Part shown: one piece after another, positions 6,605 to 16,046 of the stretch
Numbering within the stretch: the first letter of the stretch is position 1
How the letters are laid out: the number at the start of each line of letters is the position of its first letter
NCBI GenBank assembly: GCA_013388895.1
Contig: JACAEK010000006.1
Coordinates: forward strand, 1 to 48,114
DNA length: 48,114 bases
Reading direction: 5' to 3'
Origin: Candidatus Bathyarchaeota archaeon
Lineage (GTDB): Archaea; Thermoproteota; Bathyarchaeia; Bathyarchaeales; Bathycorpusculaceae
Notes under the pieces: generated by a model
The model's database searches: none
The model's input: only the letters and a program-made list of their open reading frames with translations
What the model was told of the DNA's origin: nothing
Made by a program: the position numbers and the translations under genes

Positions 6605-9600
6605 AGCAAATAAAGCGCAACAGCACAATAACGGAAGAAACGCGACATATGCTAGAAAAACTAGGTGAATTGAGCGAAGGACTAAATGAACCAATTTACG
6701 TTCTTGACCCTAAAACACACAAAATACTCTTCGCCAACAAGAAAACCAGACAACTCTTCGGCAAAAATATCGTAGGCAAAAAATGCTATAAGGTATTCCA
6801 AAATTTGAATCATCAATGCAAATCCTGCACTAACAAACATATCTTTGGACGCAATGTCGGAAAAGCTTACACCTGTGAACATCAAAATAAGAAGAACAAA
6901 CGTTGGTATCGAGGCTTATACAAAGCCATTAGATGGCCAAAAGGCGGATATGTCAAATACGGAATCGCCATTGATATTACAGAACAAAAACAAACCGAAG
7001 AAGCGTTGAAGGAAAATGAACAGCTTTTCCGCTCTGTTATTGACAATTCCTACGGATGCACTCTAATTATTGACGACGATTTCAATATTATTTACGCCAA
7101 CGAAAAGACTATTCGCTTAAGTGGATACGCAAAAAAGGAAGTATTTAACCAAGACTTCAGAAAGTTCCTCGATAAGGACTCAGTAGCTATTACTCAGAAA
7201 CTATTTATTCAAGATTTAAATGGAGAAAAAACGCCTCCAACGCATAAGCTTAAGATAGTCCGAAAAAATGGCGAGAAAAGAGACATTGAAGCCAAATCCA
7301 CAGTAGTCAAAGACAGAAACGGGAGAAAGCTCACAGTAGCGCAGTTAGTTGATGTCACAGAAAAGGAGAAAACAAAAAAAGAAAATGAATTGTTTGAGAA
7401 AAGATTATCCGCATTGAATATGTATGGTCAGAGTTTAAACATGGCAAAAAGTATGGGAGAAATTTACAAGCTAACATTAGATGTTATGGAGAAAATCTTG
7501 GGGTTCGAATTTGCTGACTTTTTTGTTGTTGACAGAAGAGTGCTTTGTTTAGTAGAACACAGAAGATTTTCAAAAGATTTCTCACTAAAATTGCCGTTAG
7601 ACGGATACAAGGGCGTAACAGTAAGAGCAGTAAGAACGGGTAGACCAGTTCTGGTTCAGAACGTTAGCAAAGATAAAGCGTATGTTAGAGGTGGAGAGGG
7701 CATACGTTCTGAACTTGCAGTACCAGTCAAAGTAGGAGGCAAAGTTCTAGGCGTTCTAAATGTAGAAGATAAAAAACCATATGTCTTTAGCGGAAACGAT
7801 AGGGAATTGCTGGAAATTTTGGCTTCACACGCCGCTATAGCCATGACCAAACTGAAGCGACAGGAGAGACTTTCAGCATTAAACGAATATGGTCAAAGCT
7901 TGGGCATGGCACAAAATATGGAGGAAATTTACAAGCTGACAATGGATGCTATGGAGAGAATTCTGGGGTTTGAATATGCTTCAATCCTCATAGTAGACGG
8001 AAAAATGCTTCGCCTAACAGCTAACAGAGGATATTCGAAAAATCTGAACCTCATACTGCCATTGGACGAAAACAAAGGCATCACTGTGAGAGTAGTGCAG
8101 ACGGGCAAACCTGTCTTGGTTGCGGACATAAGCAGGGACCCTGCGTATGTGGAAGGCGGAATAGGTATACGTTCTGAACTTGCAGTGCCAGTTAAAGTGG
8201 GACACAAAATTTTAGGCGTCTTAAACGTTGAAAGCAAAGAACTTGCAGCGTTCGACGAAGAATACGAGAAAATGCTTCAAATATTAGCTTCACACGCTGC
8301 GACTGCCATAAGCAACTTGAAAAGGCGAGACCAGTTAAGAAAGCTCTCGGAAAGACAAGAGTATCTAATGAAGAGCTCCACAGAAATCATGCACGTTAAA
8401 GCCATGCATCAACGACTAAAAACAGTTGCGAAAACCATACAGAAATTTGGTTGGCGAAGAGTTGTAATTTCCCTCCGAGACGAAAACTTGGAAGGAACAG
8501 ACCTAGTTGTCGCAGGCTTGACAAAGGAAGAAACTAAACTCTTACTGAAAAGAAAAGCCCCGGGCAATGTTTGGAAAGAACGTCTAGGACCGAAATTTGA
8601 ACGTTTCAAAATAGGCGAGTTTTATTATCTTCCATGGTGTGACTCATGGATCCGTGAGAACGTTCATGGCGTTCCACATGGAACGTCCCTTGAAAAGGCA
8701 ACCACTTATGCAGGAGTTCCAAGCAAGCTTTCTCTAGAAGAGATGGTTGATTGGCATCCGCAAGACATGCTTTATGCGCCTTTATGTACGCCTGAAGGAA
8801 AAGTGGTCGGCATTTTAAGCATGGACGACCCGTTAGATGGTAGAAGACCGACTAGAGAATCGCTTATTCCTTTGGAACTCTTTCTGCATCAAGCGGCAAT
8901 AACAATTGAGAATGCCCAGCTTATCGACAGCTTAAGAGACGCAAGAAAACAATTGGAGGAATACACGGAACAGCTTGAACAAAAAATGGAAGAGAGAACA
9001 TGTCAGCTGAAGAAATCGCAGGAGCAATTGCTTAAGGCGCAAAGATTTGCTGTTATAGGCGAATTGGCAGGCATGGTTGGACACGACCTACGTAATCCAT
9101 TAACAAGCATTGCAGGCGCCCAATACTACCTGAAGAAGCGGATGATTCAGCAGACAGATGAAAAAATAAAGGAGATGTTGGAGCTTATAGAGAAAAATAT
9201 TGCCTATTCGAACAAGATAATCAATGATCTTCTTGATTATTCTAGGGAAGTGGAACTCGAACTAACTCAGAACGGTCCTAAATCAATTATTAAAGAGGCA
9301 CTGTCCATCGTGGAAATTCCATACAATGTCCAAGTGACAGACTTAACCCAGAACAAACCGAGAATAATGTTGGACACTGGAAAAATACAGAGAGCCTTCG
9401 TTAACATAATTAAAAACGCAGTTGAAGCCATGCCGAAAGGCGGGACGTTGACCATTAAAAGCAGAAGAGCTGGCGAATTTCTAGAAATTGTTTTTGCTGA
9501 CACTGGAATGGGCATGTCAAAAAGAACATTGGAAAAGCTTTGGACACCGCTTTTCACTACAAAAGCCAAGGGAATGGGATTCGGATTGCCCATTTGCAAA

Positions 9601-9765
9601 CGCTTCATCGAAGCCCACGGTGGCTCCATTTCTGTAGAAAGCACTCAAGGAAAAGGCACAACCATCAAAGTTACTTTTCCAATCAAGCCCAAAATCAAAG
9701 AAGGAGGTGAAAAGATATGGGTGAAACCGCTAGAATCCTCATTGTTGACGATGACGAAAACATAA
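6601..9765 (+). CDS. Soluble multi-domain sensor histidine kinase (PAS-PAS-GAF-GAF-GAF-HisKA-HATPase)
   Basis: A 1054-residue kinase without membrane segments, so it should sense a cytoplasmic signal. PAS 1 spans about 25-140 and carries Cys62, Cys73 and Cys76 in a KKCYKVFQ...QCKSC pattern that could bind metal or respond to redox. PAS 2 spans about 143-260. Two GAF domains (about 268-420 and 424-575) are near-duplicates sharing GIRSELAVPVKVG. A third, more diverged GAF-like region runs 590-775. After a coiled coil come HisKA, with His828 in GHDLRNPL, and HATPase_c with an N-box (NIIKNAVEAM), a DTGMGM box and GFGLPICKRF. The C-terminal codons overlap the receiver gene by 49 bp, so both are co-expressed. 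Confidence 0.92.
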   Translation: MKQIKRNSTITEETRHMLEKLGELSEGLNEPIYVLDPKTHKILFANKKTRQLFGKNIVGKKCYKVFQNLNHQCKSCTNKHIFGRNVGKAYTCEHQNKKNKRWYRGLYKAIRWPKGGYVKYGIAIDITEQKQTEEALKENEQLFRSVIDNSYGCTLIIDDDFNIIYANEKTIRLSGYAKKEVFNQDFRKFLDKDSVAITQKLFIQDLNGEKTPPTHKLKIVRKNGEKRDIEAKSTVVKDRNGRKLTVAQLVDVTEKEKTKKENELFEKRLSALNMYGQSLNMAKSMGEIYKLTLDVMEKILGFEFADFFVVDRRVLCLVEHRRFSKDFSLKLPLDGYKGVTVRAVRTGRPVLVQNVSKDKAYVRGGEGIRSELAVPVKVGGKVLGVLNVEDKKPYVFSGNDRELLEILASHAAIAMTKLKRQERLSALNEYGQSLGMAQNMEEIYKLTMDAMERILGFEYASILIVDGKMLRLTANRGYSKNLNLILPLDENKGITVRVVQTGKPVLVADISRDPAYVEGGIGIRSELAVPVKVGHKILGVLNVESKELAAFDEEYEKMLQILASHAATAISNLKRRDQLRKLSERQEYLMKSSTEIMHVKAMHQRLKTVAKTIQKFGWRRVVISLRDENLEGTDLVVAGLTKEETKLLLKRKAPGNVWKERLGPKFERFKIGEFYYLPWCDSWIRENVHGVPHGTSLEKATTYAGVPSKLSLEEMVDWHPQDMLYAPLCTPEGKVVGILSMDDPLDGRRPTRESLIPLELFLHQAAITIENAQLIDSLRDARKQLEEYTEQLEQKMEERTCQLKKSQEQLLKAQRFAVIGELAGMVGHDLRNPLTSIAGAQYYLKKRMIQQTDEKIKEMLELIEKNIAYSNKIINDLLDYSREVELELTQNGPKSIIKEALSIVEIPYNVQVTDLTQNKPRIMLDTGKIQRAFVNIIKNAVEAMPKGGTLTIKSRRAGEFLEIVFADTGMGMSKRTLEKLWTPLFTTKAKGMGFGLPICKRFIEAHGGSISVESTQGKGTTIKVTFPIKPKIKEGGEKIWVKPLESSLLTMTKT

Positions 9766-10190
9766 GAAAAGTAATCGCAACCATTCTTTCAGATGAGGGA
9801 TATGCTGTTGAATCAGTGGACACAGCTAGAAAAGCAGTAGAAGCAACGAAGAAAAAATTCTTCAACTTAGCCTTAATTGACATAAGGTTGCCAGACATGG
9901 AAGGAATAGAACTTTTAACAAAAATGCGGGACACCACGCCCAAAATGCGCAAAATAATCATTACGGGCTATCCGACACTTCAAAACGCCGTAGAAGCAGT
10001 AAACAGAGGCGCAGACTCTTACATACTCAAGCCATTTGACATGGAAAAGGTCCTCGAAACCATTAGAGAACAACTGAAAATCCAAGGGCAAGAAGAGAAG
10101 TATAGTCAAAATAAAGTTGCAGAATTCATCGAAACAAGAGTGAGAGAATTAGGCGTGGAAAAGGAGGTAGCCAACAAAAAGAAGCCCTAG
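9717..10190 (+). CDS. Single-domain response regulator (CheY-like receiver)
   Basis: A 157-residue receiver. Acidic pocket residues Asp11 and Asp12 (IVDDDE), phospho-acceptor Asp55 (LALIDIRLPD), the TGYPT switch segment and Lys105 (YILKPFD) are all in place. A 35-residue tail after the receiver is helical and charged, with no DNA-binding domain. The start at 9717 lies inside the kinase coding sequence and is preceded by a strong GGAGGTGA, so it is well supported despite the 49-bp overlap. The kinase directly upstream is the obvious phosphodonor. Output must go through a protein partner, possibly the two small upstream proteins. Confidence 0.92.
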   Translation: MGETARILIVDDDENIRKVIATILSDEGYAVESVDTARKAVEATKKKFFNLALIDIRLPDMEGIELLTKMRDTTPKMRKIIITGYPTLQNAVEAVNRGADSYILKPFDMEKVLETIREQLKIQGQEEKYSQNKVAEFIETRVRELGVEKEVANKKKP

Positions 10191-10238
10191 CATCCTTCTT
10201 AATCCTCTTTCTTGAAGTTTTTCCTTGTTATTCAATTC

Positions 10239-11129
10239 TTAGGATTTTAAATATTTACGCATAAATTTCCAGTGATGACCAGTTTCAAAGCCCAATCTGT
10301 TCAAAAGAGCAACAGATGGAAGATTCTGTTCCGAAGTATGCAAAGCCACAGAGTTCATTCCTTTTCTAAAGAGAAAATTCATCGCTCTACATGTAAGAGC
10401 AGATGCAAGATTGTTATTTCGATGCTCTGGAAGCGTGGCTGCTGGACCTAGATAACCACGTTTTCCATTGAAGGCTTTGTTATAATCTACATCAGGTCTT
10501 GAAACAACGACTGAAACGATTTTGCCGCCAATTTCAGCCACGTGAATCCATTCTTCGCTAAAAGGAGAATCCTCAACTTTCCATTTCTGAATAGCGCCTA
10601 ATTGCACTCTTTCTAACCCGAAACCGGCGTTTACAGCTTCTACGAACTCTTTTTCTTCGTCGTGTTTCAAGCTACGAAGGCTTACGCCTTCCAGAACCAT
10701 AGGAAGTAGTTTTTCACCATCAAGTCTGGCAACCATATGGTATAAGCCTCCTTCAAACCTATAGCCTCGTTCAATCCAGTCGATGATTGCTGGGCTTTCT
10801 GCATCGAGAACCGTGAAAACTTTTTCGCCTTTAACGCATTTTTCTGCTTCTTTAACCAGCTCATTTTCTATTGTTTTTCGATTTGGGGTTTCGTTTACCA
10901 TAACCCATCTGATTTCTTCGCCCCAATACCCATCATTGTATGTGGCAGAGCCTAGGATTTTGCCATCTTCCACAACCATCAGAATTTTGAATTTACCTTC
11001 TTGAATCCGTGCGCGAAGTCTTTCCTCGGTGTAGGGAACAAACTCGTATGAACTTCTGTAGGTTTTATTTAGTAAGTCAAGAAGAATAGGCAAGTCTTCC
11101 TCAGTAAAGTTGCGAATTTGGATTAGCAT
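10239..11129 (-). CDS. Tandem GNAT acetyltransferase
   Basis: A 296-residue protein with two GNAT-like halves. The N-terminal half (residues 1-140) begins IRNFTEEDLPILLDLLNKTY and has the strand KILMVVEDGKILG but lacks a clear acetyl-CoA loop. The C-terminal half (150-296) carries AATLPEHRNNNLASALTCRAM, close to the R/Q-x-x-G-x-G/A pyrophosphate loop, and ends LLNRLGFETGHHWKFMRKYL, a standard GNAT finish. The substrate is unknown. It is convergent with the receiver gene and shows no operon partner. Confidence 0.85.
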   Translation of the reverse strand: MLIQIRNFTEEDLPILLDLLNKTYRSSYEFVPYTEERLRARIQEGKFKILMVVEDGKILGSATYNDGYWGEEIRWVMVNETPNRKTIENELVKEAEKCVKGEKVFTVLDAESPAIIDWIERGYRFEGGLYHMVARLDGEKLLPMVLEGVSLRSLKHDEEKEFVEAVNAGFGLERVQLGAIQKWKVEDSPFSEEWIHVAEIGGKIVSVVVSRPDVDYNKAFNGKRGYLGPAATLPEHRNNNLASALTCRAMNFLFRKGMNSVALHTSEQNLPSVALLNRLGFETGHHWKFMRKYLKS

Positions 11130-11190
11130 GTTTTAGCCTTCAGTCCAGAAGCTCGAAAACTGTAATAAACATTTGCATAGCCCAGGTATT

Positions 11191-12417
11191 TCAGCAGACG
11201 CAGTGAAGGCAGGAAGGCAGTTTCGGAAAAAGAAGGTCAATTAGCTGCTTGTGGCTTGGGCGTACGATTACGTCTGGATACATCATCTCAAGCTCCTCTA
11301 GACTTTGACACCCAAGCAGCAGCTTCACAAAAATCAGTGGGTTAAAACGCATGGTTCTGTCTTCGCAACTGTCCGTTTTCTGAATATCGGCAATCACACC
11401 ATTTTCGACATTAATCTGAACGTTGAAGCGGTAAAAGTTGAAGTTCAATTTCTCCGTCAAATGAGAAAAGGAGGACTCAGCAAGGTGTTTCTCGAAGAGC
11501 GGCTTCATCTTCAGCCATATCTTCGCATAGTTCACTATTCGCATTTGCCACGCATAAGCCGGAACACGCTCAACGGCACCGAGGACAATTAACTGTTCTG
11601 TTAATGGGTTATAGTGACTTAGGCGGCTAACTAAAGTGTCTAATTCATGTTGCTTGCCTACGTCCTTGAGAAATTTAAGAATGGCTTTGCCCACATGATG
11701 GTCTGCGTCTGAAGTCTCCATCAAAACCAATTCCTTAGCCTCTGGCTTTTTGCTTATTCTGAAAAATGCCTCCATCTGTCCCTCTTTCTCCACAGCATAA
11801 CTTTCAAATTTGTCCACAGAAGCAAGGCCTGTCTCTTGTTGCATTTTCCAGATTTGCTCATTGCGGATGCTGTGGACGTAGAATTTGCTCTGAGCCTTCG
11901 CCAATAGCTCCATTGCTTTTGGTATGTCCGAATTTGTGAATGGTCGAACGTCAAGTTTGGACGAGTAATCTGGCACTTCGTCCAGCCCAATTCTTGTTTC
12001 TTCGTCAAGCGGCAATGCATATTCGTATCCGAACTGGCGGTAAAAGTATGGAATGCCCTCAATAGCGCATAAGTCATAATCTTGTTCAGCTACGCGCTTG
12101 TCAAACTCTTTTACAAGCATTTTCTGGAGACCTCGATGGCGATATTCTGGGAGAGTTGCAACGCATCCCATCTCCGCTACTTTCAGCGGCACTCCTCCAA
12201 TGCTCCATTCTAAAGGAATCAAGTTGAGACCAGCGACTATCTTGCCACGATGCTTCACTGCGAAGAAATCTTTAAGCGTCATCGTTGGATGATTGTTTAT
12301 CAACTTTTTTACGAGTGCTGTAACGTCCTCTTGTCCGAAAACTCCTCGCATAAGCTCAAGAAACTGCTCTACGTCATCGTCTGTTTCCAAACGTTGCAAC
12401 GTGAATTCTTCAGTCAT
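11191..12417 (-). CDS. Eis-like GNAT N-acetyltransferase
   Basis: About 408 residues with the Eis-like arrangement. An N-terminal GNAT domain (residues 1-150) has VATLPEYRHRGLQKMLVKEF as the acetyl-CoA loop, a second degenerate GNAT-like region follows, and the C-terminal 110 residues resemble an SCP2-like domain, with FNFYRFNVQINVENGVIADI. The frame extends 21 codons further upstream, but the Met at 12417 opens directly on the GNAT strand EEFTLQRLETDDDVE. Eis proteins acetylate amines of varied substrates. The natural substrate here is unknown. Confidence 0.85.
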   Translation of the reverse strand: MTEEFTLQRLETDDDVEQFLELMRGVFGQEDVTALVKKLINNHPTMTLKDFFAVKHRGKIVAGLNLIPLEWSIGGVPLKVAEMGCVATLPEYRHRGLQKMLVKEFDKRVAEQDYDLCAIEGIPYFYRQFGYEYALPLDEETRIGLDEVPDYSSKLDVRPFTNSDIPKAMELLAKAQSKFYVHSIRNEQIWKMQQETGLASVDKFESYAVEKEGQMEAFFRISKKPEAKELVLMETSDADHHVGKAILKFLKDVGKQHELDTLVSRLSHYNPLTEQLIVLGAVERVPAYAWQMRIVNYAKIWLKMKPLFEKHLAESSFSHLTEKLNFNFYRFNVQINVENGVIADIQKTDSCEDRTMRFNPLIFVKLLLGCQSLEELEMMYPDVIVRPSHKQLIDLLFPKLPSCLHCVC

Positions 12418-12494
12418 ACTTTCGCCTTTTCTATGCATAGTTTGAACTTCAAACATGTTATAGTCATTGGTTATAAACATGACATATTATAACT

Positions 12495-13340
12495 TCATTT
12501 CTTGCAAATTATCATGAAATGCTGACTAATGTCAACCACGCTTGGCTGCGTGCAACTCTTTAGGTGGAGTTGTTGCCAGTTTTTCCAAGCTCTAGGATAT
12601 TTCTTGAAGAGTCTATTCGTTTCCTTTGGACGGCGCGTGGCAAGTCCTTGAAGGCCAACCATCTCCAAAATTTTTACATTCTTCTTTTTAAACGAATTTT
12701 CAAGTTCTTCGCGCAGATAAAGGTGACATGGTGCAAAACCGCGACCGCGAGCATAGATGCCATGGCCGCCATAATAGTTTCCTGTCTCATAGATTTCTTG
12801 ATAAAGCCTATCATTCTCTATTTCTTGAGGCCAATGAACTAAGGCGCAGACCAAAATTGCCAATCGCCCAATCACCGACACAAAAATTGGAGCATTTTTC
12901 TTCGCAACTCTTGTTAACTCGTCGATCGCTTTTTCCCGTTGTTGCTCGGATAATAGATGGGACAATGCTCCTAAGCAGATCACAGCGTCAAAAGTGTTGT
13001 CGCCGAACATAGAAAGATTGTCAATAGAGCCTTGTAGAACCTCTTTCACTTTATTTTCGACTCTTGCTTTTTTAATTCGTTTCTTGGCAATCTCCAACAA
13101 TTCAGGAGTAAGATCTAGTAAAACTACGTCATATCCAGACTTTGCTAATTCAACTGTGTATCTTCCCGGTCCTCCACCGGCATCCAGCACTAACCCTTCA
13201 GCTGGTGCATATTTCCTAAAAAAGTGCATAGTTGTGTCAAACTCTAGGCGATGGTAGGGGTCTCTGACAAGCCTTCTCCATTCTTTTTCCCCAAGCTCAG
13301 AATAGTATTTTCTGATAGTCTGCTTAGACGTCAGAAGCAC
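12495..13340 (-). CDS. Class I SAM-dependent methyltransferase
   Basis: A 281-residue Rossmann-fold methyltransferase. Motif I is VLDAGGGPGRYTVELAKSG (about residues 50-70), motif II ends in the acidic VVLLDLTPE, and the motif IV region is FDAVICLGALSHL with the following Ser/His. The C-terminal third is longer than the minimal fold and ends in a Trp-rich helix. The substrate cannot be told; the family includes ubiquinone/UbiE-like and small-molecule methylases. It stands alone and leftward, divergent from the ChrB-like gene. Confidence 0.85.
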   Translation of the reverse strand: MLLTSKQTIRKYYSELGEKEWRRLVRDPYHRLEFDTTMHFFRKYAPAEGLVLDAGGGPGRYTVELAKSGYDVVLLDLTPELLEIAKKRIKKARVENKVKEVLQGSIDNLSMFGDNTFDAVICLGALSHLLSEQQREKAIDELTRVAKKNAPIFVSVIGRLAILVCALVHWPQEIENDRLYQEIYETGNYYGGHGIYARGRGFAPCHLYLREELENSFKKKNVKILEMVGLQGLATRRPKETNRLFKKYPRAWKNWQQLHLKSCTQPSVVDISQHFMIICKK

Positions 13341-13468
13341 CTCGATATATATCTCGTAGACTTCCTTTTAAATTACCTGCGAATTTTGTATGAATGTTTA
13401 GGCTTGAGAATTCTTGGAAGGAGTAAATCTTAATCGTTGAACGTAATAATCTTTAGACGGGGAAATTC

Positions 13469-13985
13469 ATGAAGTGGATAACTCGTGAATTTGTGCATGT
13501 TGACAGAACTGCTTGTTCATGGCTTATCAAAAAATTCATAGACCCACAAGCAGAATTCATCTTCGCACCCGCAGAGAAAATAGAAGAAACGACCAAAAAG
13601 CACAGAGCAATACCATTTGACGCGCCTGAAGTTAAACTTGGCCACAGAAACGGCAAATGCAGCTTCGAAACCATAATAGAAGAATATCGCCCTAACAGAT
13701 CCAACGCTTCACGAACTCGCCAGAATCATACATTCGGCAGACACTCGCGACACAGCATTAACGCCTGAAGGCTTAGGCTTAAGCGCAATAATGACAGGCG
13801 CACGATTAAATGTGAAAGATGACTTGGAAGCCGTGGAAAAAGCAGCGTACGTTTACGATGCGCTTCATAGCTATTGCAAGCTTAAATTGCTTCGCGAGAA
13901 ATACACGAAGGAATTGGCAAAGATGAATCAGAAACAGAAAAACGAGTTCTTAATGAGAAAGGTGCATGAAGAAACATTAGTCTAA
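13469..13985 (+). pseudogene. ChrB-like chromate-resistance domain protein, frameshifted
   Basis: The first frame starts MKWITREFVHVDRTACSWL and reads as the ChrB C-terminal domain (PF09828-like) to about position 13689, then turns to unrelated residues and stops near 13768. The next frame continues the family sequence without a break: ALTDPTLHELARIIHSAD, then ALTPEGLGLSAI, then the helices to VHEETLV at 13985. One surplus base in the CGCCCT stretch (13689-13693) explains the shift. Restored, the protein is about 171 residues. ChrB proteins are linked to chromate sensing or resistance. The MFS gene 12 bp downstream is probably co-transcribed. Confidence 0.8.
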
Positions 13986-13997
13986 GCTGGCTTTTTA

Positions 13998-15227
13998 ATG
14001 GCTTCGAAGACGGAAAATAGGATTTTCTGGACAATCTGCATCATGGGCGCATTTGCCATCCTAAGCTCCACAATGTCTAAGAATCCTGTCTTGAAGCCTT
14101 TCGCATTAAGCCTTGACACTCCTGAAGGTTTTTGGACGGGTTTTGTCGGTTCTGCTTCAACCATCCCTGGAATACTGGTAAGCTTGCCTGCGGCTTCACT
14201 TTCGGACGTCTTTGGCAGAAAAAAGTTCTTGCTTATAGCGGGTTTTGTTTTTGCTTCGGCACCTTTTCTCTATCTTTTCATAACTGTTTGGTGGCACCTC
14301 GTCTTAGTGCGCTTTTACCATGGATTTGCGACGGCGATTTTTGTTCCAGTCGCAGAAGCTTCAATGGCTGAATTGTTTCCAACCAAGCGTGGAGAACGTA
14401 TATCGCTTTTTTCTTCAGCTACATACGTCGGAAGGGTAACAGCACCAATTCTTGGAGGCTATATTTTATTGACTACTAACAAGGATTTTCATGTGCTTTA
14501 CTTGGCTGTGGGCGTGGCTGGTGTCACAGCATTTATCATGGCTTGGGCATTTCTCGCCGAAGGAAAAAAGCAAAGCATTATCGTCGAACAAGTAGATGCA
14601 AGACAGACTCTTAGAACGATGTTTCACAGCTGGAGAATCATTGCCAAAAACCACGCTGTCTTAATTTTAAGTTTCGTTCAGGCCAGCCAATACTACACCT
14701 ATGGGACTGTTGAATATTTTATGGCGGGCTACTTGCCAGAAGTTGTTCACCTTGATTTTCTCTCTACAGGCGTAATAACCGCAAGTTTCATAGCCATTTC
14801 AATTTTCGTCAAGCCTTACATGGGTAGAATCTCCGACAAGATTGGTAGGCGAAACCCAATAATCATTGGCTTGACAGTAAGCAGTCTACCATTACTGGCA
14901 ATTCCATTCATAACAAACTTTCCAACGCTTCTCCTGCTTTCAATAGTTTATGGAATAGGCTTCGCAGTAGTAACCGCCTCAACACCAGCACTGACAAGCG
15001 AACTTGTACATGCAGAACGAGTGGGCGCAGCCATGGGCTTTCTTGACATGACTATGGATGTTGGACAAACCATAGGCCCAATAATCAGCGGCTTAATACT
15101 AGCAACAAGTCTCCATTACGCCGGACTTTTCCCATCACTCACCATTATACTGCTGGTTTCCTGCCTAATCTTCGTCTTGACCGGAACAGGCAAAACAAAC
15201 GCAAAAAGTTCCATAATCGAGAAATAG
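13998..15227 (+). CDS. Major facilitator superfamily transporter
   Basis: A 409-residue, 12-helix MFS permease. The signature loop between helices 2 and 3 is present as SLSDVFGRKKFLL, and the repeat in the second half reads GRISDKIGRRNPIIIG. Overall length and the doubled six-helix pattern fit drug or metabolite exporters of the DHA1 type. It starts 12 bp after the ChrB-like frame, so both are probably one transcript. A link to oxyanion or metal efflux is inferred from that neighbour alone. Confidence 0.88.
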   Translation: MASKTENRIFWTICIMGAFAILSSTMSKNPVLKPFALSLDTPEGFWTGFVGSASTIPGILVSLPAASLSDVFGRKKFLLIAGFVFASAPFLYLFITVWWHLVLVRFYHGFATAIFVPVAEASMAELFPTKRGERISLFSSATYVGRVTAPILGGYILLTTNKDFHVLYLAVGVAGVTAFIMAWAFLAEGKKQSIIVEQVDARQTLRTMFHSWRIIAKNHAVLILSFVQASQYYTYGTVEYFMAGYLPEVVHLDFLSTGVITASFIAISIFVKPYMGRISDKIGRRNPIIIGLTVSSLPLLAIPFITNFPTLLLLSIVYGIGFAVVTASTPALTSELVHAERVGAAMGFLDMTMDVGQTIGPIISGLILATSLHYAGLFPSLTIILLVSCLIFVLTGTGKTNAKSSIIEK

Positions 15228-15241
15228 TTAGCTGTCATAAA

Positions 15242-15760
15242 CTATTTTGTAGTTGCTTCGCAGAGCAAAACGCAATGAGGCCACTTAACTTTCAATTCGT
15301 CCATCCATTTTCGAATGAGCATTGCTTGTCCCTTGTTTTTAATTTCGATTAAGCCCTCTTTTATCTTTGGGTGACTTTTTTCTAGTTCTTCAAAATTCTT
15401 ACACGCGGCAAGCTGGCTGCATTGGCTGCAGTCCAATACGCCTTTGCTCAGAGCGCAGATTCTGATCTTACAGTTGGCATCTCCGCCGCCTTTTCTGCAG
15501 CCTGGGCATAGGGGCATAGCCTGTATGCAAGTAAGACCTTTCATAAACTCGTCGAATTTGAATTCTTTAGGTGCCTATTTTTCTAGTGCAGACTGACCGT
15601 GCTGAGTGACTTGCGCATATTTTCTTGTTAGCTCTTGTGTGGCACCGTTGCCGCCTAGGCAGCTCCCGCACCAGATTCCACAGTAGCCTATTTGATTTTT
15701 GATGTTTTCGAATGGTCTGGTTTCCAATTTGCAGGCCTCTTTAAGGATGGGGATAATCAT
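15242..15760 (-). pseudogene. DUF3795-type cysteine-rich protein interrupted by an in-frame TAG
   Basis: Two open segments in the same frame are separated only by a TAG at 15575-15577. The first (61 codons) has IGYCGIWCGSCLGGNG, and the second has APKEFKFDEFMKGL, then AMPLCPGCRKGGG and DCSQCSQLAACKNF. Together they make a 172-codon protein with the Cys pattern of DUF3795 proteins, probably metal binding and of unknown role. No frameshift is needed. A Trp codon (TGG) mutated to TAG would explain it and would fit a Trp before Ala-Pro. Pyrrolysine is a formal alternative. The downstream Met at 15544 could restart a truncated product. Confidence 0.75.
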
Positions 15761-15965
15761 GAAAATGCGTTGATATAAGGAATTTGGAAATTCGCTTCAG
15801 GAGATTTAGATGGAAAGTCTTAAGCGTTTTTCATGAACCTCAAAATTGAAGTGTTTTTCTTTAAAAAAGCTTTTTTCGTGGTTTTTGTTTTCCGTAATAA
15901 TGTATATGGTGCTCATCATTTCCTCATGTTGTAGGCTGGCCATTTCCATATTGATGTGGAAATTC

Positions 15966-15973
15966 TTTATATA
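15966..15973 (+). promoter_or_regulatory. Probable TATA box of the nrdR-nrdD-nrdG operon
   Basis: TTTATATA lies about 75 nt before the nrdR ATG in an otherwise gene-free 286-bp stretch (15761-16046). A second AT-rich block (TTATAAAACAC near 16004) is closer to the gene. Either could be the promoter. I found no convincing NrdR box here. Confidence 0.4.
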
Positions 15974-16046
15974 ACAAAACTCTACTTATAGCGTCTACTT
16001 TAGTTATAAAACACTAACAACTTGTGAAGCACGCGAAAGTGATAGC

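Noticed and set aside
11305-11592. Antisense open frames within the Eis-like, methyltransferase and subtilase genes
   Set aside because: They mirror the codon pattern of clear genes on the other strand and show no family motifs of their own.
15575-15577. Firm call of pyrrolysine at the in-frame TAG
   Set aside because: No pyl gene is in the window, only one candidate codon is convincing, and a Trp-to-stop change is simpler.
15761-16046. Possible NrdR box upstream of nrdR (ATGTATATGGTG near 15897)
   Set aside because: It matches the bacterial NrdR box only in part, a second copy at proper spacing is missing, and it is not close to the likely TATA element.
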